Shown: positions 37,537 through 47,956, counted from the stretch's first letter. The stretch is DNA of 64,000 bases from Shewanella psychromarinicola (GCF_003855155.1 NZ_CP034073.1:5070850-5134849), one strand, 5' to 3'. The notes: generated by a model from the letters alone, not told the origin. Numbers and translations: made by a program.

Positions 37537-37873
37537 GAGTTTTGTCTCCGGTAATGCTGAAAAACTATAAGGGAGTGCGCCCTAACATAGGACGACAGAA
37601 TAAAAATACGCCTAACATTAATCAAATGAATAAATCGAATTACCACATTCATCACGCAAATAGTTAGGCCGAAATTGCCACGTCTACACTAGGTGAGCTT
37701 TAGCTTCGATGAAATATCACTGTATATCATATCATTTAAGACTACTTGCGCTAAATACTTGTATGCAGGTGATAGATAAAAATTTATACGGTAAAAAGCT
37801 TGCAAGTTTATTGCAAGCTAGATTAAGTGCAATCACAAAATGGGCCAAAAACGAGTGAGATTTATTGACTTAA
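37537..37873. other. aguA upstream region
   Basis: No gene; AT-rich, expected to hold the aguA promoter. No operator recognised. Confidence 0.4.
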
Positions 37874-38458
37874 AAATGGACAAATTCAACTCTGAACTTG
37901 AGGACGTTGAAGACTCTTTATAAAAGAATGCGTGAGCCTGACAGGCCTTTCTAGGACATCTGACCTATATGGATATTGGAAATATCATAGTGATGTTGGC
38001 AACATCATTGACCATATACTCCAAGGCATCCGGCTTATCAGATGTGGGCTTAGCTTTCGAGGTACAGGTCGCTCATTGGCATCTGACCCATATGGACATG
38101 GGGAATGTCATTTGATGTCGGCAACATTATTGACCATGCCACCACGACATTCGTGAATCCATTCACATCAGATCCCCATCGGAAGCGTTAGCATTTTCAC
38201 TCTTTATTATAAGATTGGCCGAGGCTGGATTCAAATGCGATTAAAAGCTGGAACAATCCCCATGGCGACTTTTCGCATCGGTTATTTAAGTAAATAAGGA
38301 AAATGTCGCGGGGCGGCTGGGCCAATTTTTTCATAAAGAGTAAAGAGTAAAGAGGGAACTGCCGTTGGTTTCCTCTTGGTCTGGTGTGGGTGAAGCGCCA
38401 CCACGTTAGTCGCCGTAGGCCATAAAGGTGTTAGCCGTTAGAGGCCGCAGGCCATAAG
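37874..38458 (+). repeat. dispersed non-coding repeat, copy C (longest)
   Basis: About 585 bases. The 5' half (37874-38160) has CAACTCTGAACTTGAGGACG, GAATGCGTGAGCCTGACAGG and two runs of the CATCTGACC(T/C)ATATGGA type, each followed by a CGGCAACAT or TGGCAACAT motif. The 3' half (38165-38458) has CGGAAGCGTTAGCATTTTC, AATCCCCATGGCGACTTTTC, TCGCGGGGCGGCTGGGCC, GGTTTCCTCTTGGTCTGGTG and ends with the hairpin GGCCGCAGGCC. No open frame. Confidence 0.87.
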
Positions 38459-38492
38459 TAAAACAGCAACTCTGTGGATGACCACTGACTAA

Positions 38493-39032
38493 TTAACACC
38501 CTGTAATCACCGTCGTAATAACCGCTTCACCTGTAACCTTCCAATGATATTGGAAATAACAATTCGTCGCGATAACCTCTGTCGACGTTGGCTCGGCTGC
38601 AGCCAACACACCTTTTGGTGCAGCAGCTACCGCATAACTGCCACTTGATGCATAAATTCGATAAGCCCAGTCATTCACATCAAGCCCAGCGGCTTCAAAT
38701 ATTTCCGGTGCTAAAGTATAATTGGCAGTAAAACTGGTGTTAGCGGCATTGGACGCTGCGGCCCAAGGTTGATAATTACTGCCTTTGACACCAGAGAACT
38801 CAACCGTATCGGAAATGGCCTTGCCTGATGTGAGCGTTTTCGCTTTAAATAACGAAACGGCCGTTTTCATCGACCCTGTTACACCTTTGATAGCGGCAAT
38901 ATGGGCATCTTTTTTTAAATTGATAAATTTAGGTGCCGCAACAACAGCCAAAATACCTAAAATGATAATCACTACCACCAGCTCTATAAGCGTGAAACCC
39001 GATTGGCGGGAACCTGTTGTTAATGTACTCAT
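38493..39032 (-). CDS. type IV prepilin-like protein (MSHA-type)
   Basis: 179 residues from ATG 39032. Short leader ending in G followed by FTLIELVVVIIILGILAVVA, the prepilin peptidase site (G|F, with E5) and the assembly helix. The C-terminal part has a cysteine pair (TNCYFQYH and ITGC) like the pilin D-loop. Resembles MSHA major/minor pilins. No pilus assembly genes are adjacent, so it is an orphan pilin. Tandem 14-bp repeats lie 82-181 bases upstream of the start and may influence its expression. Confidence 0.9.
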   Translation of the reverse strand: MSTLTTGSRQSGFTLIELVVVIIILGILAVVAAPKFINLKKDAHIAAIKGVTGSMKTAVSLFKAKTLTSGKAISDTVEFSGVKGSNYQPWAAASNAANTSFTANYTLAPEIFEAAGLDVNDWAYRIYASSGSYAVAAAPKGVLAAAEPTSTEVIATNCYFQYHWKVTGEAVITTVITGC

Positions 39033-39113
39033 ACAACGAATGCCCTTTGACACAGTCATTGACCGCGCAGTTTGTATAAATTGAGTAAGAAGATTATGTT
39101 TCAGTGACTATTT

Positions 39114-39213
39114 TCAGTGTCCATATTTAAGTGTCCATATTTAAGTGTCCATATTTAACTGACTGTATTTAGCTGACTGTATTTAACTGACTGTATTTAA
39201 CTGACTGTATTCC
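39114..39213. repeat. two arrays of 14-bp tandem repeats upstream of the pilin gene
   Basis: About three copies of AGTGTCCATATTTA followed by about four copies of ACTGACTGTATTTA. Both units share length and the ATTTA end, so one may derive from the other. Position in the presumed promoter region of the minus-strand pilin gene. Confidence 0.9.
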
Positions 39214-39391
39214 AATGATTATTTTAACCCTCTATTTAGCCGTAATTACAGAGACTTTTACGCTGATGTTAATAGTTTCGAGCCAAGTGTGTTGTTTAAT
39301 CTACCAATCTAAGGCAGCGGATCAAAATAACACACTACCGTTTCGGCTCACAACTATTACAGCAATGACAAGATTAATAAATCCACAGTAT

Positions 39392-40678
39392 TTAAACCTT
39401 CAGTCGCCACATATCAAAAGCTTCTTGGCAAAGCTGCTGTCTAAATTTTGGATGGGCGATGTCGATAAGTGCTCGAGCTCGCTCGCGCAATGACTTACCC
39501 CGCAAATAAGCCGTTCCATATTCGGTGACAATATAATGCACATGTGCACGGGTAGTCACCACGCCAGCCCCTGGGGATAATACAGTGGCAATGCGCGAAA
39601 CGGTGCCATTGGAAGCGGTACTTGGCAGTGCAATAACCGATCGCCCACCTTCAGACAGTCCGGCGCCGCGGATAAAGTCCATTTGCCCGCCTACACCTGA
39701 ATAAATTTGAGTGCCCAGTGAATCGGCACACACTTGGCCTGATATATCGACCTGTAACGCGGAGTTTATTGCCATTACATTAGGGTTTTTACGAATAATG
39801 GCAGTGTCATTGACCTGCTCAATATCCATAAATATCACCGACGGATTGTCATCAACATAGTCGTAAAGTCGTTGGCTGCCCAACGCAAAACCAGTGACAA
39901 CTTTACCGGGATGTACTTTCTTACGGCTGTTATTGATGACTCCAAGTTCAACCAGATTAAGCACCCCATCTGAAAATAGTTCGGTGTGTACGCCCAAATC
40001 TTTGTGCTCGGTTAAGCACGACAGCACCGCATCTGGGATAGCACCTATGCCCATCTGTAAGCAAGCGCCATCAGGCACCAGTTTTGCTACATGCTGGCCG
40101 ATGGCTAAACTAATGGCATCGCTTGGGGCTAATAGATGTTGTGGTAACGGCTTGCTCTGTTCATACACAGCAGCCAGCTGATTATAATGAATAAAACCAT
40201 CACCATGGGTGCGAGGCATCATAGGGTTAATATGGGCAATGATCCGCCCCGCCATTTGGCACGCCGCTAAGGTTGCCTCAACCGATATGCCTAAAGAGCA
40301 GATACCGTGTTTATCGGGTGGCGACACTTGAATGATGGCGGTATCGATGTGCTGTTCGCCGGAACGAAACAACTTGGGCACCTCAGAGAGAAAAATCGGA
40401 ACATAATCGGCATCACCTTGTTGTAACAGCGACCGCGTGGGTGAACCAGTAAAAAAGCAACGATGGCGAATATGTTCTTTTAAACGGGGATCACTGAGCG
40501 ATTCAGCTCCCTCGGTATGCAGCTGTAATAATGTTAAGCCATGCTTAGTTAGCGCATGTTCGGCTAATGCATCGAGCAACAATGTTGGCGTAGCGCCCAT
40601 GGAGTGTGTCCATAAGGTTTCACCGCTTTCAATTAAGGATACGGCCTCTAAAGCACTGCTACAAATAATTGGTTTCAT
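39392..40678 (-). CDS. acetyl-CoA hydrolase/CoA-transferase family protein
   Basis: 428 residues of the Cat1/4-hydroxybutyrate CoA-transferase family, which moves CoA between acyl groups through a glutamyl-CoA intermediate. Two similar alpha/beta halves. Motifs include VSPPDKHGICSLG, the glycine loop LQMGIGAIPDAVLSCL, LGVHTELFSDG with the probable catalytic glutamate, and YSGVGGQMDFIRGA, GGRSVIALPST. Specific acyl substrate unknown. Single gene, ATG 40678. Full length. Confidence 0.92.
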   Translation of the reverse strand: MKPIICSSALEAVSLIESGETLWTHSMGATPTLLLDALAEHALTKHGLTLLQLHTEGAESLSDPRLKEHIRHRCFFTGSPTRSLLQQGDADYVPIFLSEVPKLFRSGEQHIDTAIIQVSPPDKHGICSLGISVEATLAACQMAGRIIAHINPMMPRTHGDGFIHYNQLAAVYEQSKPLPQHLLAPSDAISLAIGQHVAKLVPDGACLQMGIGAIPDAVLSCLTEHKDLGVHTELFSDGVLNLVELGVINNSRKKVHPGKVVTGFALGSQRLYDYVDDNPSVIFMDIEQVNDTAIIRKNPNVMAINSALQVDISGQVCADSLGTQIYSGVGGQMDFIRGAGLSEGGRSVIALPSTASNGTVSRIATVLSPGAGVVTTRAHVHYIVTEYGTAYLRGKSLRERARALIDIAHPKFRQQLCQEAFDMWRLKV

Positions 40679-41195
40679 TAATATTACTCAAGGTAATTAA
40701 GCTATTTGTAGTGTAAGCGGTAAATTAATCCGTTAATAGCATTGGCCTTTGTAACATTGATCTAACACAAAAGAGTAGCGTAATTGAGACATTGCAGGGC
40801 ATTTTTTATTCAGCGAGCATTGAGTAGGAGTATTAAGCAAGAGTATTAAGCAAGAGTATTAAGCGGGATCATTTTGTTGGAGCAATCCCTATAACCCCCT
40901 TTGGGTTTGTGATTGTAAATGTCGCGCTGAAAAATACGCCGGAGGCCAATATGACACTGTATGGCACTGATAGGTGGGGCGGGGAAATATATGACCAAAA
41001 CAGCTGAGGCCACTCATTTATAAACAATATTGCGAGGTGTCTGTTGAGCCCATTTGAGCCATGACGCAGTTGGAGGCTTGCGATATTTATTTACTGTGGC
41101 CCAAGGCCAGCCTATTAATTTAAGCAAGCTTAATGTAAACCAGGTTCGTTCAAACGAGGTTTACATTAACCAATAAACAGGATTAAGCACAGTGT
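40679..41195. other. intergenic stretch with short tandem and inverted repeats
   Basis: No gene. It contains three copies of the 13-base unit GAGTATTAAGCAA at about 40828-40866 and a perfect 12-bp inverted repeat TTAATGTAAACC / GGTTTACATTAA at 41130-41141 and 41158-41169, just past the yitT stop; this may end that transcript although no T-run follows. Confidence 0.6.
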
Positions 41196-41849
41196 TTATA
41201 CGCCAACGCGGGCATGTTTAGTGTTAGCTTTCGTTTCAACATAAGCTTGGTAACGGCCAGGTTTATGATTAACCGCAATTAACACATTTAACGCAATTGC
41301 ACCCATCACTGACAATAACACCAACTCAAAAGGAAACAGCAACAGCGAAGAGCTTAAAATTATCGTATCAATTAGCAAGCCAAAGTTACCGGCACGAATT
41401 GAATACTTGTTTTGTAAGTAAAGTGCCAAAATGCCTAAACCGCCTAAGCTCGACTTATGTCTGAACATAATCAACACACCGACCCCGATCAACATACCGC
41501 CGACTACCGCTGCAAATAATGGATGGACATTATCGATATGAATAAACATCGGCATATAATCCGTCATTAGCGAGACTATTGTCACCGAAATGAAGGTATT
41601 GATGGTGAAACGCTTAGAAAGCTGAGTCCAAGCGATATAGTAAAAAGGCACATTGATTAAGAAAAATAACACCCCAAAACTTAACGATGTCAGATGCATC
41701 CCAATAATCGCTAAACCTGCGGTACCACCAGTAATAAGCTGATTACTGTTAAACAGAGTCACGCCAAAAGACACCATTACACCGGCACAAAACAAAGCCA
41801 TAATGTCTTCGTAAAATCGGTGTGTTGGAAATTGCATGCGATTTGCCAT
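41196..41849 (-). CDS. YitT-family inner-membrane protein
   Basis: 217 residues with five to six membrane helices. The YitT/DUF161 signature is present: FGVTLFNSNQLITGGTAGLAIIG and a C-terminal cytoplasmic tail. RHKSSLGGLGILALYL is a conserved loop. Function of the family is uncertain (proposed transporter). ATG 41849; single gene. Confidence 0.88.
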   Translation of the reverse strand: MANRMQFPTHRFYEDIMALFCAGVMVSFGVTLFNSNQLITGGTAGLAIIGMHLTSLSFGVLFFLINVPFYYIAWTQLSKRFTINTFISVTIVSLMTDYMPMFIHIDNVHPLFAAVVGGMLIGVGVLIMFRHKSSLGGLGILALYLQNKYSIRAGNFGLLIDTIILSSSLLLFPFELVLLSVMGAIALNVLIAVNHKPGRYQAYVETKANTKHARVGV

Positions 41850-43220
41850 CCTGTAGTGAGTAGCGGTTAGTTATTAGCAACCTAGTGATTACATCATGCT
41901 GCCAATGCACTGGCCATTGTGCAGTGCTATAAAACAGCAACATATTAAGGGCGCGCAGTGTACCGAATCAACTTGGATTAAACAGTTAGCTAAATGAGAC
42001 AAATGCTGCGATTTTTGCCATGAGTGTTCACTCAGATTTACGACTTTAGGCACTTTGGTAAACGAAGTGTTTATTAATTGTTACAGTATCGATTAAGCTG
42101 GGGTCTAAGAGATGCGCTTGATCAAACTTCAGCCGAATATTAGCACTGTATAAATAGACGTAAAAGTTAACCGCGGCAACGATTCTAGACAACCTTAAGT
42201 AATCAATTGCTGCCACTTAAGCATGACATGGTTTGGCCAACATAACCTCGGTTTGGGATAATAAACGGCTTTGAATCAACCCTTGTCTGTTACCAAAAAA
42301 AGGCATAAATGGCAGTATAAATAAAGCTCAGACTTAAGCCATGCCCTCCCCCAATAACATTGAGGCCATAGAAGATAATTAACTCCGAAAGTAATGCTAA
42401 CGACCTGTGGGCTTAGGCGCACATTTACCCATATGCAGGGAGTAAAACCTCCATGATGCCTGGAATATCATGGACTGAGACAGCGCAACTTATCGACCAA
42501 GAAATGACAACTTATTGGCGAAGGTGTAACAGCGCGGCTAAGTCACTTCACATATGTAGTCGGGTAAATTGTCGCTGTAACCGATCAAAAATCATCACTC
42601 AGCATAATATTGACCGTGCCCATCACCGCGAAACCATTAACTTGACTAATGATTAAACGCTCAACATAACGACACAAGCAAAACAAACTGGTAACTATAG
42701 CCTTACAAATCAAACAATTAATTAAAACCTTGATCAAAAAATTCATTATCGAGCACAATTATTTTTTATACTGACTAAAATTGAATAATCAATCTTGGTA
42801 GTAAGCTGGTCATACTGAGTTAAACCGATAACGATATGCTGTCTATCTGCTTAATTAAATAGTGAAAAATGGCAATAAGCTCAATTAAACACCACACAAC
42901 TAAGCGCGATAATGTTGACTAACCTGCAGATAAACATAACCCTTTTTATAACATTCTCGACTGCTAAAAAGGAATATTTGCAGATTAAATCAGCAACAAA
43001 TTAAGTTGATCAACATCACAGTTCCCATTTGAGAAGTCCTATAACAATCGAGAATATGCATGTTTATATCATTATGTTACCGTGGCGCAATGCTAAATTA
43101 GCCTATACACAAGAAAATTAGTCAATAAAAATTAGTTATTACAATCAAGTAAATGAGCCTAAATCGGGCGGCAACTAACCCGGCGTCTGATTTTCCCCTT
43201 AAGACAAACTGAGGTGAAAT
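41850..43220. other. long intergenic stretch upstream of the molybdenum hydroxylase operon
   Basis: 1.37 kb, strongly AT-rich in the right half. I see no credible gene: a 67-codon plus-strand frame at 42453-42656 has unusual composition and no family. It must contain the promoters of yitT and of the hydroxylase operon. No dispersed repeat from the other families is seen here. Confidence 0.5.
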
Positions 43221-46094
43221 ATGGATATATCTAACACGTCGCGCCGGACCTTTATTAAGCAATGTGTGATTGGTGGAGTCGCCGTTTATTCAGCGCCTTT
43301 ACTGTGGGAAATGAGTCGGGCCAATGCGTCTATCGTTTCTCCTGAACTGGCAGCCCAATGGCAAACTCAGATTAATGGTCAATCCAAACCCAAGTTTCGC
43401 AACGATGGCATAGCCAAAGTGACAGGCCAAAAAGTCTATGGCCGAGACTACCGCGCAATGGACATGGCAGGCTGGCCAAAACAGCAAGGCTACGCTTTTA
43501 TCTTGCGCGCCGCCGATGCATCCCATGTTTATCAAGGATTTTCCCTCGACCACCTCCCGGCTTCGGCTAAACCCTATAAAGTGATCACTGCGGCGGATCT
43601 TATTCGCGACAAGGTTAAGCTGCCCGAGTTTTACGGTGACAATATGTTACTGCCAGAGGGACAAACCGCAGATTATCTTGGTCATGCGGTTGCGATATTA
43701 TTATTCGATAGTTTTCCTGCATTTAAACAAGCTAAGTCATTGTTGCAGTTCGATAATACCTTATTGCGCTTTGGTGAAAAAACGCCCTTTGTGTCAGACA
43801 CTAAAGACCCTTATGCCAGCTGGCGTCTTATTCGGGTTGAAGGCGAAAATGGTGCCCGTGAAGATACTTATAGCCCACTACACGATGGACTATTTTTCCC
43901 CAGCGTTAAGCACCACAAACCGGTATGGTCAGGTGATGCTAATGCTCAAGGCTCGGTTTCTGAGCGCGGGCTGTATTATGCTGGCGAGATAGAAAAACAG
44001 ATTGCGAGTGCCAAAGCAGATCAACAGTGGCAAGTATTAGAGCGCGAATATCGCACCCAAATCATCGACCCGATGATGATGGAACCAGAAGCCTTTAACG
44101 GCTGGTTTGATGCTGCTAGCCAAACCTTCCATACGGTTATCACCTCGCAATCTCCACAAGACTTTCAAGAGATGGCCGTACACATGCTGTCATCTGGGCC
44201 ACTGGCGGGCAAGGTTAAACATCTAGTGGTGCATTCGCCTTATATTGGCGGCGGTTTTGGCGCCAAAGATCATTCGATATTTCCTTATTATGGCGTGCTC
44301 GCAGCCATTTATGCCACCGGCCCTGTGCGCTTAGCCAATGACCGCTTTGAACAATTTCAATCAGGTCTTAAGCGTCACCCTTTCACGATGAAGAGTCGCT
44401 TAGCCGTCGATAAAGCGACCCTAAAAATCCAAGCATTAACCTCACAGATGACCGTCGATGGTGGCGGTCGAGTCAATTTTAGCCCGTCGGTGACCTCCGT
44501 TGGGGCGACGGCGATTCAAAGTATTTACTACACGCCACGCAATGATATTATCGCCACAGCCTATGCATCACGTAACCCAGATGCAGGCTCGATGCGCGGT
44601 TATGGCACGTTGCAATCGATGACGGCAATGGAGGGCATGATCCACGAAATGGCAGCCGAGTTAGATGTTGATCCGTTTAAACTGCGCGCGGCTAACGTGA
44701 TGGAGTCTGGGCAGCGTAATACCCAAGGCGCTATCCCCAATGGCACCCTAAGATATCGTGAAATGCTCGACATGGCAGAACAAGACCCTGTGTGGCAAAA
44801 CCGCGCAGCCAATAAGACTCGTTATGAGGCTAAATACCCTGGCATGCGTTATGGCGTAGGCTTTGGCATTGCCACAAAAGATTATGGTACAGGTGCGGCG
44901 GCGCCAAGTGCGGCGGTTAGATTATCTAAAGACGGTAAAATAACCCTGGATATCGGCTTTATCGAAATGGGCACTGGTACCCAAACATCTCAAGCCGTGA
45001 TCGTCAGCGATGCCTTAGGCAACTTTGCCCATGAGGTAAACCTCGCCAAGATAGACATCTGGGATGCCATGCAATTAGTGCAAACCGACAATCCTTATAT
45101 TATTTCACAGCAACGTCAAGATGAAATGACGGCTAATCCACGTTGGACGCCAGTAAAAGCCATGGCATCGTCGGCGTCTATGTCGGCCTATTACCAAAGC
45201 CATGTGACCCGCATTGCCGCCGAGATTATCTATCGCCACGGACTCTGGCCTGCGGCTGTGTCTATTTGGAACGAGTTGTATTTTAACACCCCAATGGGCG
45301 CAACCAATCTCAATCACGCTCGCGACGGCCGCTGGGTCGACGGTAAACTTACCGCTATGGGCTTCCCGCCACTGGCGATCGATATTCTCGCTAAACGCGC
45401 CCACGACATGGGCTTAGTGGTTGGCGTAATGGGCCATGCCTTTAATCGCTGGGCTTGGGCCGAAGCTGATTTTGAGATCCTTGGCACCAAAGAACGCATT
45501 GCACTGGATGCGTTGGCGCTGCAATACGGCCAAAGTAATCAATATCATGGCAATGCTGCTCGCCAAGCCAGTATGAATTCTAATGGTTATCACTTAATCG
45601 ACCGTCAAGCTATGCGCTACCCTAAGGCCGAGCTTAATAATGCCATGGTGACTTACTATGCCCCGTGCGCAACCTTGGTTGAAGTGGCGGTAAATGAAGG
45701 CAATGGTGAAGTCACACTGCTGAGCTCTCATACTTGGTTAGAAGCCGGTAAAGTGATTGTGAATGAGTTAGTTGAAGGCCAAATTCAAGGCGGTCTTGCC
45801 ATGGGGATTGGCCATGCTCTGCATGAGGAATTACCGCCATTTGAAGCAGGGGCAGGTAATGGTACTTGGAACCTCAATCGTTATAAGGTGCCGTTAGCAA
45901 GGCATGTTGGCGTTTGGAGCCAGAGACATACCATCTTAGCGCCATTATCCGAAACAGATCCGAATCGCGGCATTGCCGAGGTGGTGATGATCCCTGTCGT
46001 TTCCGCACTGGTTGAGGCCGTTTATCAGGCTACCGCAGTGCGCTTTTACGAATTACCAATAACAGCGAAAAAAATTAAGGAGGCCATGGCATGA
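43221..46094 (+). CDS. molybdopterin-binding subunit of a periplasmic xanthine-dehydrogenase-family oxidoreductase
   Basis: 957 residues. N-terminal twin-arginine signal SRRTFIKQ followed by a hydrophobic stretch, so the folded enzyme is exported. The large-subunit fold shows KVTGQKVYGRDY, IGGGFGAKDHSIFP (Mo-cofactor loop), GSMRGYG, GFIEMGTGTQTSQ and, near the C-terminus, RGIAEVVMIP, where the catalytic glutamate is expected. Membrane-linked aldehyde or N-heterocycle oxidation is typical of such enzymes. The following genes encode the 2Fe-2S and cytochrome c subunits; there is no FAD subunit, so electrons go to the respiratory chain. Substrate unknown. Confidence 0.92.
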   Translation: MDISNTSRRTFIKQCVIGGVAVYSAPLLWEMSRANASIVSPELAAQWQTQINGQSKPKFRNDGIAKVTGQKVYGRDYRAMDMAGWPKQQGYAFILRAADASHVYQGFSLDHLPASAKPYKVITAADLIRDKVKLPEFYGDNMLLPEGQTADYLGHAVAILLFDSFPAFKQAKSLLQFDNTLLRFGEKTPFVSDTKDPYASWRLIRVEGENGAREDTYSPLHDGLFFPSVKHHKPVWSGDANAQGSVSERGLYYAGEIEKQIASAKADQQWQVLEREYRTQIIDPMMMEPEAFNGWFDAASQTFHTVITSQSPQDFQEMAVHMLSSGPLAGKVKHLVVHSPYIGGGFGAKDHSIFPYYGVLAAIYATGPVRLANDRFEQFQSGLKRHPFTMKSRLAVDKATLKIQALTSQMTVDGGGRVNFSPSVTSVGATAIQSIYYTPRNDIIATAYASRNPDAGSMRGYGTLQSMTAMEGMIHEMAAELDVDPFKLRAANVMESGQRNTQGAIPNGTLRYREMLDMAEQDPVWQNRAANKTRYEAKYPGMRYGVGFGIATKDYGTGAAAPSAAVRLSKDGKITLDIGFIEMGTGTQTSQAVIVSDALGNFAHEVNLAKIDIWDAMQLVQTDNPYIISQQRQDEMTANPRWTPVKAMASSASMSAYYQSHVTRIAAEIIYRHGLWPAAVSIWNELYFNTPMGATNLNHARDGRWVDGKLTAMGFPPLAIDILAKRAHDMGLVVGVMGHAFNRWAWAEADFEILGTKERIALDALALQYGQSNQYHGNAARQASMNSNGYHLIDRQAMRYPKAELNNAMVTYYAPCATLVEVAVNEGNGEVTLLSSHTWLEAGKVIVNELVEGQIQGGLAMGIGHALHEELPPFEAGAGNGTWNLNRYKVPLARHVGVWSQRHTILAPLSETDPNRGIAEVVMIPVVSALVEAVYQATAVRFYELPITAKKIKEAMA

Positions 46095-46627
46095 GCCAGT
46101 CAATTGAACTAACTATTAATAACCAAGCCGTTGGCCCGATTGAAGTCGGCGATGGCGTCATGATGATTGAATTCTTGCATGAATATTTAAACCTTACCGG
46201 CACTAAGTTTGGCTGCGGCGCAGGTGTATGCCATGCCTGCACTGTGATAGTTGACGACAACCTAGGAGTGAGTGAGGTTGTACGTACTTGCATCAATGGT
46301 GTCGAGCGTTTCAATGGCAAACATATCCGCACAGTAGAAGGTCATGCCAAGCAGAACGCCCAAGGCGAGATCACCGCGCTTAGCCCTGTGCAACAAGCCT
46401 TTTTGGAACATTTCTCGTTTCAATGTGGTTGGTGTACCTCTGGCTTTGTCAATGAATCGACCGCACTGCTAGAACGACTTGAGCGTAAACCTATCGCCAA
46501 AGATCAAGTTGAACACGTAATAGAAGAGGCCTTGAGTGAACACGTATGCCGCTGCACTGGCTATGTAAAATATTATGCGGCGATGAAAGATTTGATCCTC
46601 AAGACTGAGGGGCTAACCCTGTCATGA
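46091..46627 (+). CDS. 2Fe-2S subunit of the molybdenum hydroxylase
   Basis: 178 residues. Plant-type ferredoxin cluster cysteines in FGCGAGVCHACTV plus a more N-terminal/C-distal ligand, and the helical second cluster with FQCGWCTSGFV and HVCRCTGYVKYY. Passes electrons from the Mo site to the cytochrome. No signal peptide; it is probably exported together with the TAT subunit. Overlaps both neighbours by four bases (ATGA). Confidence 0.94.
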   Translation: MSQSIELTINNQAVGPIEVGDGVMMIEFLHEYLNLTGTKFGCGAGVCHACTVIVDDNLGVSEVVRTCINGVERFNGKHIRTVEGHAKQNAQGEITALSPVQQAFLEHFSFQCGWCTSGFVNESTALLERLERKPIAKDQVEHVIEEALSEHVCRCTGYVKYYAAMKDLILKTEGLTLS

Positions 46628-47895
46628 AACCATCATATTTGAGTTATTTAGCTCGCTTTAACAAGGCTCGACATCAGCTAAGTCAGGATCTATTACTAAC
46701 CTTGGGTTTGAGTTTATTGGCATTTTCCTGCAGTGCTGCCAATGACGCAGGCGAAGGCGCAATAGAACGTGGCGCTTATTTGATGAAGATAGGCGACTGT
46801 GTGGCCTGCCATACGAGTGTTGGTGGCCGTGAATTAACCGGTGGATTGCCGTTCGAAACCCCGTTTGGGGCGGTGTATTCGACCAATATCACCCCAGACA
46901 AAGATACCGGTATTGGTCAATACAGCTATGATGACTTTTTTGATGCCATGCATCATGGTGTCGGCATTAACGGCAATCTGTATCCTGCGATGCCCTACAC
47001 TTCTTATAGTCTGTTAACGAATGAAGATACTAAAGCGATTTACGCCTATTTGATGAGCACTAAACCCATCAAGCAAGCTAATCTCGACAATGATGTCTCT
47101 TTCCCCTTTAACGTACGATTTGGCCTCAAGGCATGGAATTTAGTCGCCCACGATGCCGAGGTATTTGCCCCTAAGCAAGACAAGAGTGAATCTTGGAACC
47201 GCGGTAATTACTTAGTCAATGCTTTAGGCCATTGTGCTGAATGTCACACTCCAAGAGACAGCCTATTTGCCATGGAGCAAGACAAACACTTTCAAGGTGC
47301 TGTCATTGAAGGGCTAGAGGCATCGGACATTACGCCAGCCGAGCTTAATCGACAAAATTGGACTCATGACGATTTAAAGTCTTTGTTTACTGAGGGTTAT
47401 TCTCGCAAGGGCACCGTCTTTGGTGGCATGTATCCCGTGGTGTATCACAGCTTTAGTCATTTAACCGATACAGACATGTTTGCCGTTAGCAGTTACCTGC
47501 TCGATACCGACGAAAAGATCGAAGCGAAAGCGCTTACCTTTAACGGCCACCAGCGTGAACTGCCAGGATATAAGCTGTACATGGGATACTGCGCCGGTTG
47601 TCATGGTCAAAAAGGTGAGGGTCGACCTAATGTTGCTCCGGCAATGGCCGGTAACGCCACATTAGGTAAAGCTAGCCCACACAATATCGTTGCTGTGATG
47701 CTAAAAGGGATAAAGAGTCAACATTACAACACCACCACCAGCTTTTATGCCATGCCAGCTTATGCTGATAAGTTAAGCGACGAGCAGCTAAGAGATTTAG
47801 CCAACTATCTGCGAGTGACATGGAGTACTCAGCCAGGGGATCTAGATATGAACACTATCAATGATTTGAAAGAAGTGATATTCGAGCATGGTTAA
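46624..47895 (+). CDS. triheme cytochrome c subunit of the molybdenum hydroxylase
   Basis: 423 residues with signal/anchor (LLLTLGLSLLAFSCSA). Three haem sites CVACH (C59), CAECH (C204) and CAGCH (C323), each in its own class I cytochrome domain, like the cytochrome subunits of acetic-acid-bacterial alcohol and aldehyde dehydrogenases. It would take electrons from the 2Fe-2S subunit and deliver them to quinone or other periplasmic c-type cytochromes. The ATG overlaps the previous stop. Confidence 0.94.
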   Translation: MKPSYLSYLARFNKARHQLSQDLLLTLGLSLLAFSCSAANDAGEGAIERGAYLMKIGDCVACHTSVGGRELTGGLPFETPFGAVYSTNITPDKDTGIGQYSYDDFFDAMHHGVGINGNLYPAMPYTSYSLLTNEDTKAIYAYLMSTKPIKQANLDNDVSFPFNVRFGLKAWNLVAHDAEVFAPKQDKSESWNRGNYLVNALGHCAECHTPRDSLFAMEQDKHFQGAVIEGLEASDITPAELNRQNWTHDDLKSLFTEGYSRKGTVFGGMYPVVYHSFSHLTDTDMFAVSSYLLDTDEKIEAKALTFNGHQRELPGYKLYMGYCAGCHGQKGEGRPNVAPAMAGNATLGKASPHNIVAVMLKGIKSQHYNTTTSFYAMPAYADKLSDEQLRDLANYLRVTWSTQPGDLDMNTINDLKEVIFEHG

Positions 47896-47956
47896 GCGTT
47901 TGAATTATTGGTTTTGAATCATTGGTTTTGAATCATGTGGAAAATAGGTGTTACAC

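Noticed and set aside
42453..42656. 67-codon frame in the 1.37-kb gap
   Set aside because: Unusual composition rich in Arg, Cys and His, no SD, no family.
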